From NCBI RefSeq assembly GCF_016919445.1, contig NZ_CP070356.1, positions 5,397,502 through 5,461,501 on the forward strand: DNA of 64,000 bases, written 5' to 3'. The translations under genes and the position numbers were made by a program. Shown in pieces: positions 38,279-47,119 of this stretch. How positions within the stretch are numbered: the stretch's first letter is position 1; every line of letters begins with the position of its first letter. This DNA is from Pseudomonas sp. PDNC002 (GTDB lineage: Bacteria > Pseudomonadota > Gammaproteobacteria > Pseudomonadales > Pseudomonadaceae). Under the pieces are notes generated by a model. That model searched no databases. It saw only the letters and a list, made by a program, of their open reading frames with translations, and was not told the origin of the DNA.

Positions 38279-41155
38279 ATGAGCCGCGATCCGCACTCGC
38301 CCCCATCCGCCCCCGACGGCCAGGATCAGTTCGCCAAAGCCTTCCACACCGCTCCCGATGCGATGGTCATCACCGACCGGGACAGCGGAAAATTCCTCGA
38401 ACTCAATGCCAGTTTCGTCGACCGCTTCGGCTGGAGCCGCGAAGAGGCCCTCGGCCGCACCTCCGTGCAACTCGGACTCTGGCGCAGCCTCGACGAACGC
38501 CAGCGGATGCTCGACAAGATCACCACCGAGCGGCAGATCGACGGCTTCGAAGTCACCCTGCTGACCCGCACCGGCGAAATCCGCAGCGCTCGCGTCTACG
38601 GCTGCCAGATCGAACTGGACGACCACCCGTGCCTCGTCCTGACGGTCCGCGACATCACCCATGTGCGCGCTCAGGAACAGGCCCTGCGCGACAGCCAGGA
38701 GCGCCTCGACCTGGCTCTGGATTCCGCGCAACTGGGCATCTGGGACTGGCACATTCCCAGCGGCCTGCTCTACGGCTCGGCGCGCGCCGCCGTTCTGCAC
38801 GAATTGCCGGACCGGGATTTCCACGGACCCTTCGGCGAGTTCTTCGCCTGCGTCGACAAAACCGACCGCCAGCGCATGCGCCAGGCCTACGCCAGGCTGG
38901 CCCGCGGGCCGGAGAACGACTACCAGTTCACCTACCGCGCCCAGCTCGACTCCGGCGAAGTACGCTACCTGGAGAGCCGCGCCCGGCTTTACCGCAATGC
39001 CGAGGGCAAGCCGCTACGCATGGCCGGCACCCTGCTCGACATCACCGAGCGTGTACTGCGCGAGCGCAGCCTGCAGGCCTCGGAAGAGAAATTCGCCAGC
39101 CTGTTCCAGGGCAGTCCCGACCCGATCTGCGTCTCAAGGGTGCGCGACGGCGAATTCATCGAGGTCAACCCAAGCTTCTGCAGCACCTTCGGCTGGACCG
39201 CCGAGGACATCATCGGCCGCTCCTCGCACCAGGTGACCTTCTGGGCCGATCATCACCAGCGCTCGCGCCTGTTCGAACAACTGATGCGCGACCATTCGCT
39301 ACAGAACGTGGAGGTGCAGTTCCTCACGCAGGGCGGCCAGACGATCACCTGCATGGTGGCCAGCCGACTGATCTGGGTCGACCGCCAGCTGTGCATCCTG
39401 TCCACCTTCCGTGACGTCACTCGGCGCCTGCAGGCCGAGGCGGCGCTGAAGGCCAGCCAGGAGAAATTCGCCAAGGCGTTCCACTCGAGTCCCGATGCGA
39501 TCACCATCACCGAGCGCGAAACAGGCCGCTACATCGAGGTCAACGAAGGCTTCCACCGCCTCACCGGCTACCGCACCGACGAAGTGCTCGGCCAGACCGC
39601 CCTGAGCATCAATATCTGGGCCGATCCGGACGAACGACTGAACATGATCGCCGCGCTGAACCGCGACGGCTTCGTCCATCACCTGGAAATGCGCGGTCGC
39701 CACCGCGACGGGACGATCAAGACGGTGGATGTCTCCGTCGAGCCCATCGAATTGGGCGGCGTAAACTGCCTGTTGCTCACCGCGCGCGACACCAGCGAGC
39801 TGCGTGAAGCCGAGGCGCGCATCCAGCACCTGGCTTACCACGATGCGCTGACCGACCTGCCCAACCGCGCGCTGCTGATGGACCGTCTCAAGCAGCAGAT
39901 TTCCCTGCTGCAACGCCACAGCCTGCGCGGCGCGCTGCTGTTCCTCGACCTCGACCACTTCAAGCACATCAACGATTCCCTCGGCCACTCCGTCGGCGAT
40001 TCGATCCTGCAGATGGTCACCGCGCGCCTGGAGGCCAGCGTGCGCCAGGAAGACACCGTGGCGCGCCTGGGCGGCGACGAGTTCGTGGTGCTGATCACCG
40101 GCATCGAAGGCAGTCGCCTGGACACCGCCCAGCAGGTGCGCCAACTGGCGGAAAAACTGCGCGACCTGCTGGCCGAGCCGATGCTGCTGGATGGCCACCG
40201 CCTGCAGATCACACCGAGCATCGGCATCGCGCTGATCCCCGACGACGGGGCTACCCCGGACGACCTGCTCAAGCGCGCCGACATCGCCATGTACCGCGCC
40301 AAGGATGCAGGGCGCAATACCGTGCAACTGTTCCACGAATCCATGCAGCAAGCCGCCAGTGAGCGCCTGCGCCTGGAGAACGGCCTGCGCATGGCGCTCA
40401 GCCGGCGTGAATTCACCCTGCACTATCAACCGCAGGTGGATGCCCGCGGCTCGCTCATCGTCGGCGCCGAAGCGCTGCTGCGCTGGTACCACCCAACGCG
40501 CGGCGCGCAGTCACCGGCCAGTTTCATCCGTGTGCTGGAAGACAGCGGGCTGATCGTCGAGGTCGGCCAGTGGGTCATCGAGGAGGCCTGCCACACCGGC
40601 GCGCGACTGCTGGCCGAGGGCCGCATCGACGCCGAGAACTTCAGCCTGAGCGTGAACATCAGCCCGCGGCAGTTCCGCCAGAGCGATTTCGTCGAGCGCC
40701 TGCTTGCCGTGCTGCACAAGGCCAAGCTGCCACCCAGCCTGCTCAAGCTGGAGATCACCGAAGGCATCGTGATCCAGCAACTGGACGACACTATCGCGCG
40801 CATGGAGCGCCTGCGCGAAGCCGGTGTGCGCTTCGCCATGGATGACTTCGGTACCGGCTATTCATCGCTGACCTACCTCAAGCGCCTGCCGGTGGACAGC
40901 CTGAAGATCGACCAGAGCTTCGTGCGCGATGCACCCAACGACAGCAACGACGCGGAAATCGTCCGCGCCATCGTCGCCATGGGGCACAGCCTCGGGCTGG
41001 AACTGGTGGCCGAAGGCGTGGAAACCCCGGAACAGCTGGCGCTGCTGGCCGAACAGGGCTGCCACCTGTACCAGGGCTACCTGTTCAGCCGGCCGGTACC
41101 ACTGGACGACTTCATCGCCCTGCTGCCCTGCCGCGACACGCAGCAGGCAACCTGA
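38279..41155 (+). CDS. Four-PAS GGDEF-EAL cyclic-di-GMP enzyme
   Basis: A 958-residue soluble protein. Four PAS domains in a row (about 18-130, 140-260, 268-390, 395-515; three of them begin with an AKAFHTAPDA/ASLFQGSPDP/AKAFHSSPDA-type sequence), then GGDEF (about 515-680) and EAL (about 690-950). The diguanylate cyclase motif ARLGGDEFVVL is intact, and RQED five residues before it is a candidate inhibitory I-site. EAL catalytic motifs are intact (AEALLRW, LEITEG, DDFGTGYSSL, EGVETPEQL). So both synthesis and breakdown of c-di-GMP are possible. There is no membrane segment; PAS domains suggest redox or ligand sensing. Confidence 0.94.
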   Translation: MSRDPHSPPSAPDGQDQFAKAFHTAPDAMVITDRDSGKFLELNASFVDRFGWSREEALGRTSVQLGLWRSLDERQRMLDKITTERQIDGFEVTLLTRTGEIRSARVYGCQIELDDHPCLVLTVRDITHVRAQEQALRDSQERLDLALDSAQLGIWDWHIPSGLLYGSARAAVLHELPDRDFHGPFGEFFACVDKTDRQRMRQAYARLARGPENDYQFTYRAQLDSGEVRYLESRARLYRNAEGKPLRMAGTLLDITERVLRERSLQASEEKFASLFQGSPDPICVSRVRDGEFIEVNPSFCSTFGWTAEDIIGRSSHQVTFWADHHQRSRLFEQLMRDHSLQNVEVQFLTQGGQTITCMVASRLIWVDRQLCILSTFRDVTRRLQAEAALKASQEKFAKAFHSSPDAITITERETGRYIEVNEGFHRLTGYRTDEVLGQTALSINIWADPDERLNMIAALNRDGFVHHLEMRGRHRDGTIKTVDVSVEPIELGGVNCLLLTARDTSELREAEARIQHLAYHDALTDLPNRALLMDRLKQQISLLQRHSLRGALLFLDLDHFKHINDSLGHSVGDSILQMVTARLEASVRQEDTVARLGGDEFVVLITGIEGSRLDTAQQVRQLAEKLRDLLAEPMLLDGHRLQITPSIGIALIPDDGATPDDLLKRADIAMYRAKDAGRNTVQLFHESMQQAASERLRLENGLRMALSRREFTLHYQPQVDARGSLIVGAEALLRWYHPTRGAQSPASFIRVLEDSGLIVEVGQWVIEEACHTGARLLAEGRIDAENFSLSVNISPRQFRQSDFVERLLAVLHKAKLPPSLLKLEITEGIVIQQLDDTIARMERLREAGVRFAMDDFGTGYSSLTYLKRLPVDSLKIDQSFVRDAPNDSNDAEIVRAIVAMGHSLGLELVAEGVETPEQLALLAEQGCHLYQGYLFSRPVPLDDFIALLPCRDTQQAT

Positions 41156-41161
41156 GGCCCG

Positions 41162-41785
41162 CTACTGCGCGGGCCGCAGCTCCGACATCACCACCATCAC
41201 CTGCGCCTCGTCGGCATCACCATCATTGAGGTAGAGGTGGCCGACGCTACTGTCGAAATACGCCGTCTCGCGCGGCCCGATGCTCACTGACTCCCCCGTC
41301 TCGAACTGGATGCGCACGCGACCGGCCACCACCATGGCGAACTCCTGACCGGGGTGGCGAACGTAGTCGTCGAACTCGCCGACCTCGCGGGCAAAGATGC
41401 GCGCGTACAGCGGCGTCATATTGCGTTGCGGGAAATCACCGGCAATCGGGTAGTACTCGTAACCCCCAGTGTCGTAGCCGGCAGCATCGTCGACGCGAGT
41501 CTTCACGAAAGTCTTAAGACCCGCCAGGACGCCGACGGGCGGCAGCGGGCGGAACAACTGGGCGATATCCACCTGCAGAGCACGGGCGGCGGCGGCCAGC
41601 TTGTCGTAGCTCACTGCGACCTGCGCCAGCTCCATCTTCGACAACGTGGAAACCGCCACGCCAGACAGGTCGGAGAGCTGTTTCAGGGTCAGCTTCTGCT
41701 GCTTGCGAACCGCCCGCAGGCGCGCTCCGACTTCGTCTCGATCCAGCTGCTGGGGCTTGGGTAGTGCTTGGGCGGTTTCGCTCAT
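41162..41785 (-). CDS. XRE-cupin transcriptional regulator
   Basis: A 207-residue regulator with an XRE helix-turn-helix (RKQQKLTLKQLSDLSGVAVS, residues about 27-75) and a C-terminal cupin domain (HPGQEFAMVVAGRVRIQFET, about 110-205) for small-molecule sensing. Such proteins often control amine or amino-acid catabolism. It is divergent from the D-amino-acid dehydrogenase operon, with an inverted repeat in the gap. It is convergent with the GGDEF-EAL gene, six bases from its stop. Confidence 0.9.
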   Translation of the reverse strand: MSETAQALPKPQQLDRDEVGARLRAVRKQQKLTLKQLSDLSGVAVSTLSKMELAQVAVSYDKLAAAARALQVDIAQLFRPLPPVGVLAGLKTFVKTRVDDAAGYDTGGYEYYPIAGDFPQRNMTPLYARIFAREVGEFDDYVRHPGQEFAMVVAGRVRIQFETGESVSIGPRETAYFDSSVGHLYLNDGDADEAQVMVVMSELRPAQ

Positions 41786-41857
41786 GGGACTTCTCGTGAG
41801 GGGGCCGACGAAAGTTTACCGGGCCTTGCCTTTGTCGCAAAAATTCTCATATCTTAG

Positions 41858-41877
41858 ATTTCTCACATAAGAGAAAT
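41858..41877. promoter_or_regulatory. Inverted repeat, candidate XRE-cupin operator
   Basis: ATTTCTC-ACATAA-GAGAAAT, seven-base arms, 20 bases upstream of the dehydrogenase GTG start. A further half-site TTCTCAT lies at 41844. Repressor binding here would block the operon. Confidence 0.5.
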
Positions 41878-41896
41878 TCTCCAGAAGGCCCTTGCA

Positions 41897-43009
41897 GTGA
41901 GCCATTTCGATTTCGTCATCATCGGCGCCGGCATTGCCGGCGCCTCCCTCGCCTACCGCCTGAGCGAGACGCACAAGGTGCTGGTACTGGAACGCGAAGA
42001 GCAGCCCGGCTACCACTCCACCGGGCGTTCGGCCGCCATGTTCATGGAGGCCTACGGCACCCCGCAGATCCAGGCACTGACCCGCGCCAGCCGCACCTTC
42101 TACGAAAACCCGCCGGCCGGATTCAGCGAGCACCCGATCCTTACTCCGCGCGGTTGCCTGTATGTTGGCGGCCCGGAACACATCGCGTTGCTGAAAGAGG
42201 CCGAAGCCACGCCGGGTGTGGAGCGCATCAGCACCGAACAGGCGCTGGAGCTCCTCCCTAGCCTGCGCGCCGACGCCATCATCGGCGCGCTCTACGAACC
42301 CGACGCCCGCGACCTCGACGTACATGCCCTGCACCAGGGCTACCTGCGTGCGCTGCGCCAGCGCGGCGGCGAGCTGCGCTGCAACCGCGAGCTACTCTCG
42401 GCTCGATACGCCAATGGCCGCTGGACGCTGGAACTCAGCCATGGCGAAGTCATACAGGCCGCGCAACTGGTCAACGCCGCCGGTGCCTGGGCCGATCACC
42501 TGGCCAAGCGCTGCGGCATCCGCCCGATCGGCCTGCAACCCTGCCGCCGTACCGCCTTTACCTTCCCCGCGCCCGATGGCGTGGACATCAGCCAGTGGCC
42601 GACGGTGATCGGCATCGACGAAAGCTTCTACTTCAAGCCGGACGCCGGCCAACTGCTCGGCTCGCCCGCCAACGCCGACCCGGTGGAAGCCCAGGACGTG
42701 CAACCCGAAGAATTGGACATCGCCATCGGCGTGCACCACATCGAAGAGCACACCACCCTGGCGATCCGCCGGCCGAACCACAGCTGGGCCGGTCTGCGCT
42801 CATTCGTCAGTGACGGCGACCTGGTCATCGGCGCCGACGCGCAGAACCCGGCGTTCTTCTGGCTGGCCGCCCAGGGTGGATACGGCATCCAGTCCGCCGA
42901 CGGCGTGTCACGCCTGGCCCAGTCGCTACTGCTCGGCCAGCCGCTCCCCGAATCCCTGCGCCAGGAAGGCGTCGATCCCCAGCGCCTGGACCCGGCGCGC
43001 CTGCGTTGA
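41897..43009 (+). CDS. FAD-dependent D-amino-acid dehydrogenase, DauA-like
   Basis: A 370-residue D-amino-acid oxidase-family flavoprotein; FAD motif VIIGAGIAGASLAYRL. It closely resembles P. aeruginosa D-arginine dehydrogenase (DauA): GYHSTGRSAA, DESFYFKPDAGQLLGSPANA and HSWAGLRSFVSDGDLV are shared, keeping the His, Tyr and Arg that bind the carboxylate. But the region holding Tyr53 and Glu87 of DauA differs (AMFMEAYG, LTPRGCLYV), so preference for basic D-amino acids may be lost. GTG start 41897 has GAAGG eight bases upstream. First gene of an operon with RidA and a transporter. Confidence 0.85.
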   Translation: MSHFDFVIIGAGIAGASLAYRLSETHKVLVLEREEQPGYHSTGRSAAMFMEAYGTPQIQALTRASRTFYENPPAGFSEHPILTPRGCLYVGGPEHIALLKEAEATPGVERISTEQALELLPSLRADAIIGALYEPDARDLDVHALHQGYLRALRQRGGELRCNRELLSARYANGRWTLELSHGEVIQAAQLVNAAGAWADHLAKRCGIRPIGLQPCRRTAFTFPAPDGVDISQWPTVIGIDESFYFKPDAGQLLGSPANADPVEAQDVQPEELDIAIGVHHIEEHTTLAIRRPNHSWAGLRSFVSDGDLVIGADAQNPAFFWLAAQGGYGIQSADGVSRLAQSLLLGQPLPESLRQEGVDPQRLDPARLR

Positions 43010-43029
43010 ATTCCCCCGGAGACCTACCC

Positions 43030-43404
43030 ATGAGCGATATCCAGCGTTACCCCAGCACCCTGCCCTTCCCCTTCTCCCGTGCGGTGAAGGCCGGCGGCTT
43101 CCTGTTCCTCTCCGGACAGATCCCGATGACCGCCGACGGCCAAGTCGTGAAAGGCGACATCCAGACCCAGACCGAGGCGGTGATGACCCGCATCGCCGAG
43201 AGCCTGGAAGCCTGTGGCGCCGACTACTCCCAGGTGGTGAAGGCCACTGTATGGCTGTCCGACATGTCCCACTTCGCCGGCTTCAACGAAGTGTACAAGC
43301 GCTATTTCGACCAGGGCCTGCCGGTGCGTTCCTGCGTGGCTTCGGCCCTGGCGCTGGGCGTGGACGTCGAGGTAGAAGTCCAGGCCTACATCGGCCAGGC
43401 GTGA
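43030..43404 (+). CDS. RidA family enamine/imine deaminase
   Basis: A 124-residue RidA protein. The conserved Arg in LPVRSCVASALALGVDVEVE and the GGFLFLSGQIP opening are present. RidA hydrolyses reactive imines to keto acids. The start MSDIQRYP has a GGAGA box; it follows the dehydrogenase by 20 bases. Next to an amino-acid dehydrogenase its likely job is to hydrolyse the imino-acid product. Confidence 0.92.
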   Translation: MSDIQRYPSTLPFPFSRAVKAGGFLFLSGQIPMTADGQVVKGDIQTQTEAVMTRIAESLEACGADYSQVVKATVWLSDMSHFAGFNEVYKRYFDQGLPVRSCVASALALGVDVEVEVQAYIGQA

Positions 43405-43465
43405 TCCCTTTTGCGGTCTTGCCCTGAGCGGGGCCGCTCTCATAACAACAACTAGAGTCTCGATC

Positions 43466-44533
43466 ATGAAAACCAGTCTCAAGCTCGGCGGCGCGTACAT
43501 CGGCCTGGTGGTGGGCGTCGGCTTTGCCTCGGGCCAGGAGATCCTCCAGTTCTTCGGCGGCTTCGGCATCATGGGTCTTGCCGGAGGCCTGGTGGCGCTG
43601 GCGCTGTTCGCCTTCCTGCTGATGAACCTGTACCAGATCGGCAGCCGCCTGCAGACCCAGTCGCACAAGGAAGCCATGGAGTACATCTGTGGCAAGCCGC
43701 TGGGCCGAGTCGTCGACCTGATGCTGACCTTCTTCCTGTTCGGCACCATGGTGGTCATGTTCGCCGGCGCCAACTCGTCCTTCGAGCAGCAACTGGGCAT
43801 CGGCCACTCCATCGGCGGCATCGTGCTTGGCGTGATGACCATCATCACCGTGTGCCTGGGACTGAAGCGCGTCATCACCCTGATGAGCCTGATCACCCCG
43901 GTGCTGATGATCATCGTGGCGATCATCGCCGTCTACGCGCTGACGCATATCCAGAAGCCGCTGGCGGAGCTGGAGCAGATCGCCCTGGCCGTGCCGCACC
44001 CGGCGCCCAACTGGCTGCTCGGCGCGCTGCTCTATGTTTCCTATAACGTCGCCGCCACCGCGGCTGCCGTGGTGGTGATGGGCGGCAGCGTGAAGAACCT
44101 GCGCACCGCCGCGATGGGCGGGGTGTTCGGTGGTATCGGCGTCGGCGTGCTGATCCTCGCCATGGCCCTGGTGATGCTGGTGCAGATCGACGTGATCGGC
44201 GGCAGCGCCATCCCCACCCTGCTGCTGAGCAACAACATCGCTCCCTGGTTCGGCGACGTGATGCTCGCCCTGCTGCTGGTGAAGCTGTACTGCACCACCA
44301 GCGGTTTCGCCTACACCCTGGCCGCGCGCTGCGCCGCCTACGGCGCGCCCTTCCGCGTGGCCACCGTCGTCGCGGTGGTGCTCGCCTTCATCGCCAGCCA
44401 GGTGGGCTTCGTCAAACTGGTGGGCCTGGTCTACCCGGCCATGGGTTACCTGGGCTTCGTGCTGATGGCGGCCATCGTCATCGCCTGGTGGCGCAACCGC
44501 TCCGCGCCGCTGCCGGACCAGCAGAAGGTCTGA
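43466..44533 (+). CDS. YkvI family membrane transporter
   Basis: A 355-residue inner-membrane protein with about ten helices and the start GAYIGLVVGVGFASGQEILQ, typical of the YkvI family in the amino-acid/cation transporter superfamily (LeuT-like fold). Substrate is unproven; the operon with a D-amino-acid dehydrogenase and RidA makes an amino acid likely. A strong terminator follows. Confidence 0.87.
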   Translation: MKTSLKLGGAYIGLVVGVGFASGQEILQFFGGFGIMGLAGGLVALALFAFLLMNLYQIGSRLQTQSHKEAMEYICGKPLGRVVDLMLTFFLFGTMVVMFAGANSSFEQQLGIGHSIGGIVLGVMTIITVCLGLKRVITLMSLITPVLMIIVAIIAVYALTHIQKPLAELEQIALAVPHPAPNWLLGALLYVSYNVAATAAAVVVMGGSVKNLRTAAMGGVFGGIGVGVLILAMALVMLVQIDVIGGSAIPTLLLSNNIAPWFGDVMLALLLVKLYCTTSGFAYTLAARCAAYGAPFRVATVVAVVLAFIASQVGFVKLVGLVYPAMGYLGFVLMAAIVIAWWRNRSAPLPDQQKV

Positions 44534-44546
44534 TCGAGGCATAAAC

Positions 44547-44580
44547 GAAAACGCCCGTCTCTTTCGAGACGGGCGTTTTG
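44547..44580 (+). terminator. Terminator of the dehydrogenase-RidA-transporter operon
   Basis: AAAACGCCCGTCTC and its exact complement around TTTC, ending in TTTTG. The AT flanks on both sides suggest it may serve ibpA from the other direction too. Confidence 0.9.
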
Positions 44581-44617
44581 CTTTGCCGCTACGACCCGGC
44601 TAGCGCCGGGGGGCTGC

Positions 44618-45064
44618 TCAGCCTTCGATGGCCGGACGCTGGCCGTTGATGGCGATCCGCTTGGGCTTGGCTTCTTCCGGAACGATACGCACCAGCTCGA
44701 CGCTCAACAGGCCGTTCTTCAGCGATGCACCCTGGACCTCGATGTGATCGGCGAGGCGGAACGACAGCTTGAAGGCGCGCTGGGCGATGCCCTGGTGCAG
44801 GTAGGTGACGCTCTCGGAAGCCTTCTCGCGCTTGCCGCCATTGACGGTCAGCACGCCGCGCTCCACTTGCAGCTCCAGGTCTTCCTCCTGCAGGCCGGCG
44901 GCGGCGATGACGATGCGGTACTGGTCGTCACCATGCTTCTCGACGTTGTAGGGCGGATAGGAGCTGCCGCTTTCACTGCGCAGGGCGGATTCGAACAGAT
45001 CGTTGAAACGATCGAAACCGATGGACTGGCGGAACAGCGGGGCGAGGGAAAGGACGTTGCTCAT
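44618..45064 (-). CDS. ibpA: Small heat-shock protein IbpA (Hsp20)
   Basis: A 148-residue alpha-crystallin-type chaperone that holds unfolded proteins in the cytoplasm. It opens MSNVLSLAPLFRQSIGFDRF, has the crystallin core (YNVEKHGDDQYRIVIAAAGL) and a C-terminal I-x-I-type motif (KPKRIAING). The start ATG 45064 has AGGAG eight bases upstream, and that box is folded into a hairpin resembling a ROSE thermometer. A much longer in-frame reading upstream is not family-like and is rejected. Confidence 0.96.
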   Translation of the reverse strand: MSNVLSLAPLFRQSIGFDRFNDLFESALRSESGSSYPPYNVEKHGDDQYRIVIAAAGLQEEDLELQVERGVLTVNGGKREKASESVTYLHQGIAQRAFKLSFRLADHIEVQGASLKNGLLSVELVRIVPEEAKPKRIAINGQRPAIEG

Positions 45065-45121
45065 GCGAATCTCCTGAATATTTTCAGCAAGGTATGATCT
45101 GGAGCCTGACTTCAGAACTCC
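45065..45121 (-). promoter_or_regulatory. ROSE-type RNA thermometer in the ibpA leader
   Basis: In the leader RNA, CUUGCUGAA pairs with UUCAGGAG across a four-base loop (45071-45091), covering the AGGAG ribosome site with a single bulged G. The UUGCU motif and bulged G are hallmarks of ROSE elements. A second stem (GGAG..CUGA / UCAG..CUCC, 45101-45121) lies upstream. Heating would open the weak stem and allow translation. Confidence 0.75.
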
Positions 45122-45212
45122 GGTGCGGGACCCGTCTTCGGCCTCCCGCAGGGACATAGATTGGGCTGCCCGAATCCATTTCAAGCCCCCGTTCGCCACA
45201 GGACGATTTTCC

Positions 45213-45959
45213 ATGGACAAGGTCATGCTGATCACCGGTGCGAGTCGCGGCATCGGCGCCGCCACCGCACTGCTCGCCGCCGAGCGCGGTTTCGCCGTGG
45301 CGATCAACTACCGCCGCGAGCGCGAGGCCGCCCAATCGCTTGCCGCACAAATTACAGCGGCCGGCGGCAAGGCACGCGCCTTCGCCGCCGATGTGGCGGA
45401 CGAGGAAGATGTGCTTCGACTTTTCCGTGAAGTAGACAATGCCTTCGGCCGACTCGACGTGCTGGTGAACAACGCCGGCATCCTCGAGCGCCAGATGCGC
45501 CTGGAAGACATGGACGTGGGGCGCCTGCAGCGGGTGTTCGCGGTGAACGTCACCGGCACCTTCCTCTGCTGCCGCGCGGCGATCAAACGCATGGCGCGCA
45601 AGCACGGTGGCAACGGTGGGAGCATCGTCAACGTCTCGTCCATGGCCTCGCGCCTGGGTTCGCCCAACGAGTACATCGACTACGCAGCAGCCAAGGGCGC
45701 CGTGGATAGCCTGACCATCGGCCTGGCCAAGGAAGTGGCGAGCGAAGGTATCCGCGTCAACGCCGTGCGCCCCGGTCTGATCAACACCGAGATCCACGCC
45801 AGCGGCGGCGAGCCAGGCCGCGTGGAACGCCTGCAATCGGCGATTCCGATGGGCCGGGGCGGCGAGGCGGAGGAAGTGGCGCGGGCGATCCTGTTCCTCG
45901 CCTCGGACGAGTCCAGTTATTCCACCGGCAGTTTCGTCGACGTCAGCGGCGGCCGCTAG
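45213..45959 (+). CDS. SDR family oxidoreductase
   Basis: A 248-residue short-chain dehydrogenase. Cofactor motif ITGASRGIGAATALLA, NNAG at LVNNAGILERQ, catalytic Ser in VNVSSMASRL and YxxxK in YIDYAAAKGAVD. NYRRERE after the second strand suggests NADP(H). It ends YSTGSFVDVSGGR, as is usual. The start 45213 is the family start, although an in-frame ATG lies 30 codons upstream. Divergent from ibpA. Substrate unknown. Confidence 0.88.
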   Translation: MDKVMLITGASRGIGAATALLAAERGFAVAINYRREREAAQSLAAQITAAGGKARAFAADVADEEDVLRLFREVDNAFGRLDVLVNNAGILERQMRLEDMDVGRLQRVFAVNVTGTFLCCRAAIKRMARKHGGNGGSIVNVSSMASRLGSPNEYIDYAAAKGAVDSLTIGLAKEVASEGIRVNAVRPGLINTEIHASGGEPGRVERLQSAIPMGRGGEAEEVARAILFLASDESSYSTGSFVDVSGGR

Positions 45960-45967
45960 CCGCATTT

Positions 45968-46064
45968 TTGTAGGAGCGGATCTTATCCGCGATCCGGCCG
46001 CCAGGCCGGCTGATGATCCGTCCCGGCTGCGCCGGGATTTCGCGGAGAAGCTCCGCTCCTACAA
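45968..46064. repeat. Paired REP elements (REPIN)
   Basis: TTGTAGGAGCGGATCTTATC (from 45968) and an inverted relative GCGGAGAAGCTCCGCTCCTA (ending near 46062). A third REP variant of the window, filling the gap between the SDR and dusC genes. Confidence 0.88.
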
Positions 46065-46081
46065 AGATCAGCAGTCTCGAC

Positions 46082-47041
46082 TCAAGCAGCTTCGTTGATC
46101 TCGACCTGCAGCATCCGATCCAGCACTTCGCAGTCATGCTCACGGCGCACCTGGGCGAACAGCTCCACGGCCTCGGGATAACTGCGGGTGAGCATACCCA
46201 GCCACTGTTTCAGGCGGCCCGGCGCATAACGCGGCGCCAGCTTGCGCCGGGCCTGGCGCCAGAAGTCATCGAGCAGCACGCGCACTTCCGACCAGGGCAT
46301 CGGCACCACTTCGCGACCGTCGCGCCAAGCGGCGATCTGCCGGGCGAGATCGGGGCGTGAAACCAGCCCGCGACCGAGCATGATGTCCGCCACGCCGCTG
46401 ATGGAACGGCAGCGATGGTAATCCTCCAGAGTCCAGACTTCGCCATTGGCGAATACCGGCACCTTCACTGCCTCGGCGACTTTCGCCACCCACTCCCAAT
46501 GTGCCGGCGGCTTATAGCCGTCCGCCTTGGTCCGCGCGTGCACCACCACGTGGGCAGAGCCGGCGTCGGCCAGGGCGCGGGCGCAATCGATGGCACCATC
46601 CGGGCTGTCGTAGCCCAGGCGCATCTTCGAGGTCACCGGGATGTGCGCAGGAACGGCGCGGCGCACAGCTTCAATGATGCTGAACATCAGCTCGGGCTCT
46701 TTCAGCAGCACGGCGCCGCCACGGGACCGGTTCACCGTCTTGGCCGGGCAACCGAAGTTGAGGTCGATCACCGGCGCGCCCAGCTCGCAGGCCTGCACGG
46801 CGTTCTCGGCCAGCAGTTGCGGATCGGAGCCCAGCAGTTGGACGCGCATCGGCACGCCGGCGCGGGTGCGACTGCCATGGGCCAGTTCCGGGGCGAGCGC
46901 CAGGAAAGACGATGGCGGCAGCAGCCGGTCATTGATGCGGATGAATTCGGTGACGCACCAGTCGATGCCGCCGACGCGGGTCAGCACATCGCGGAGGATG
47001 TCATCTACCAGCCCCTCCATCGGGGCCAGGGCGATCTGCAC
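46082..47041 (-). CDS. dusC: tRNA-dihydrouridine(16) synthase
   Basis: A 319-residue FMN enzyme reducing uridine 16 of tRNA. The barrel start [18 protein letters not shown], the catalytic Cys in [12 protein letters not shown] and the FMN-phosphate segment are present. The MEGLVDxxxR opening and length fit DusC better than DusA or DusB. Confidence 0.92.
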   Translation of the reverse strand: MQIALAPMEGLVDDILRDVLTRVGGIDWCVTEFIRINDRLLPPSSFLALAPELAHGSRTRAGVPMRVQLLGSDPQLLAENAVQACELGAPVIDLNFGCPAKTVNRSRGGAVLLKEPELMFSIIEAVRRAVPAHIPVTSKMRLGYDSPDGAIDCARALADAGSAHVVVHARTKADGYKPPAHWEWVAKVAEAVKVPVFANGEVWTLEDYHRCRSISGVADIMLGRGLVSRPDLARQIAAWRDGREVVPMPWSEVRVLLDDFWRQARRKLAPRYAPGRLKQWLGMLTRSYPEAVELFAQVRREHDCEVLDRMLQVEINEAA

Positions 47042-47119
47042 GACGAGTGAGCCTCGGGCAATTGCGGGGCCGCGGATTGTAGGGAATGCGCCGCGCCGGG
47101 AAAAGCGCGGCGCGACGGA

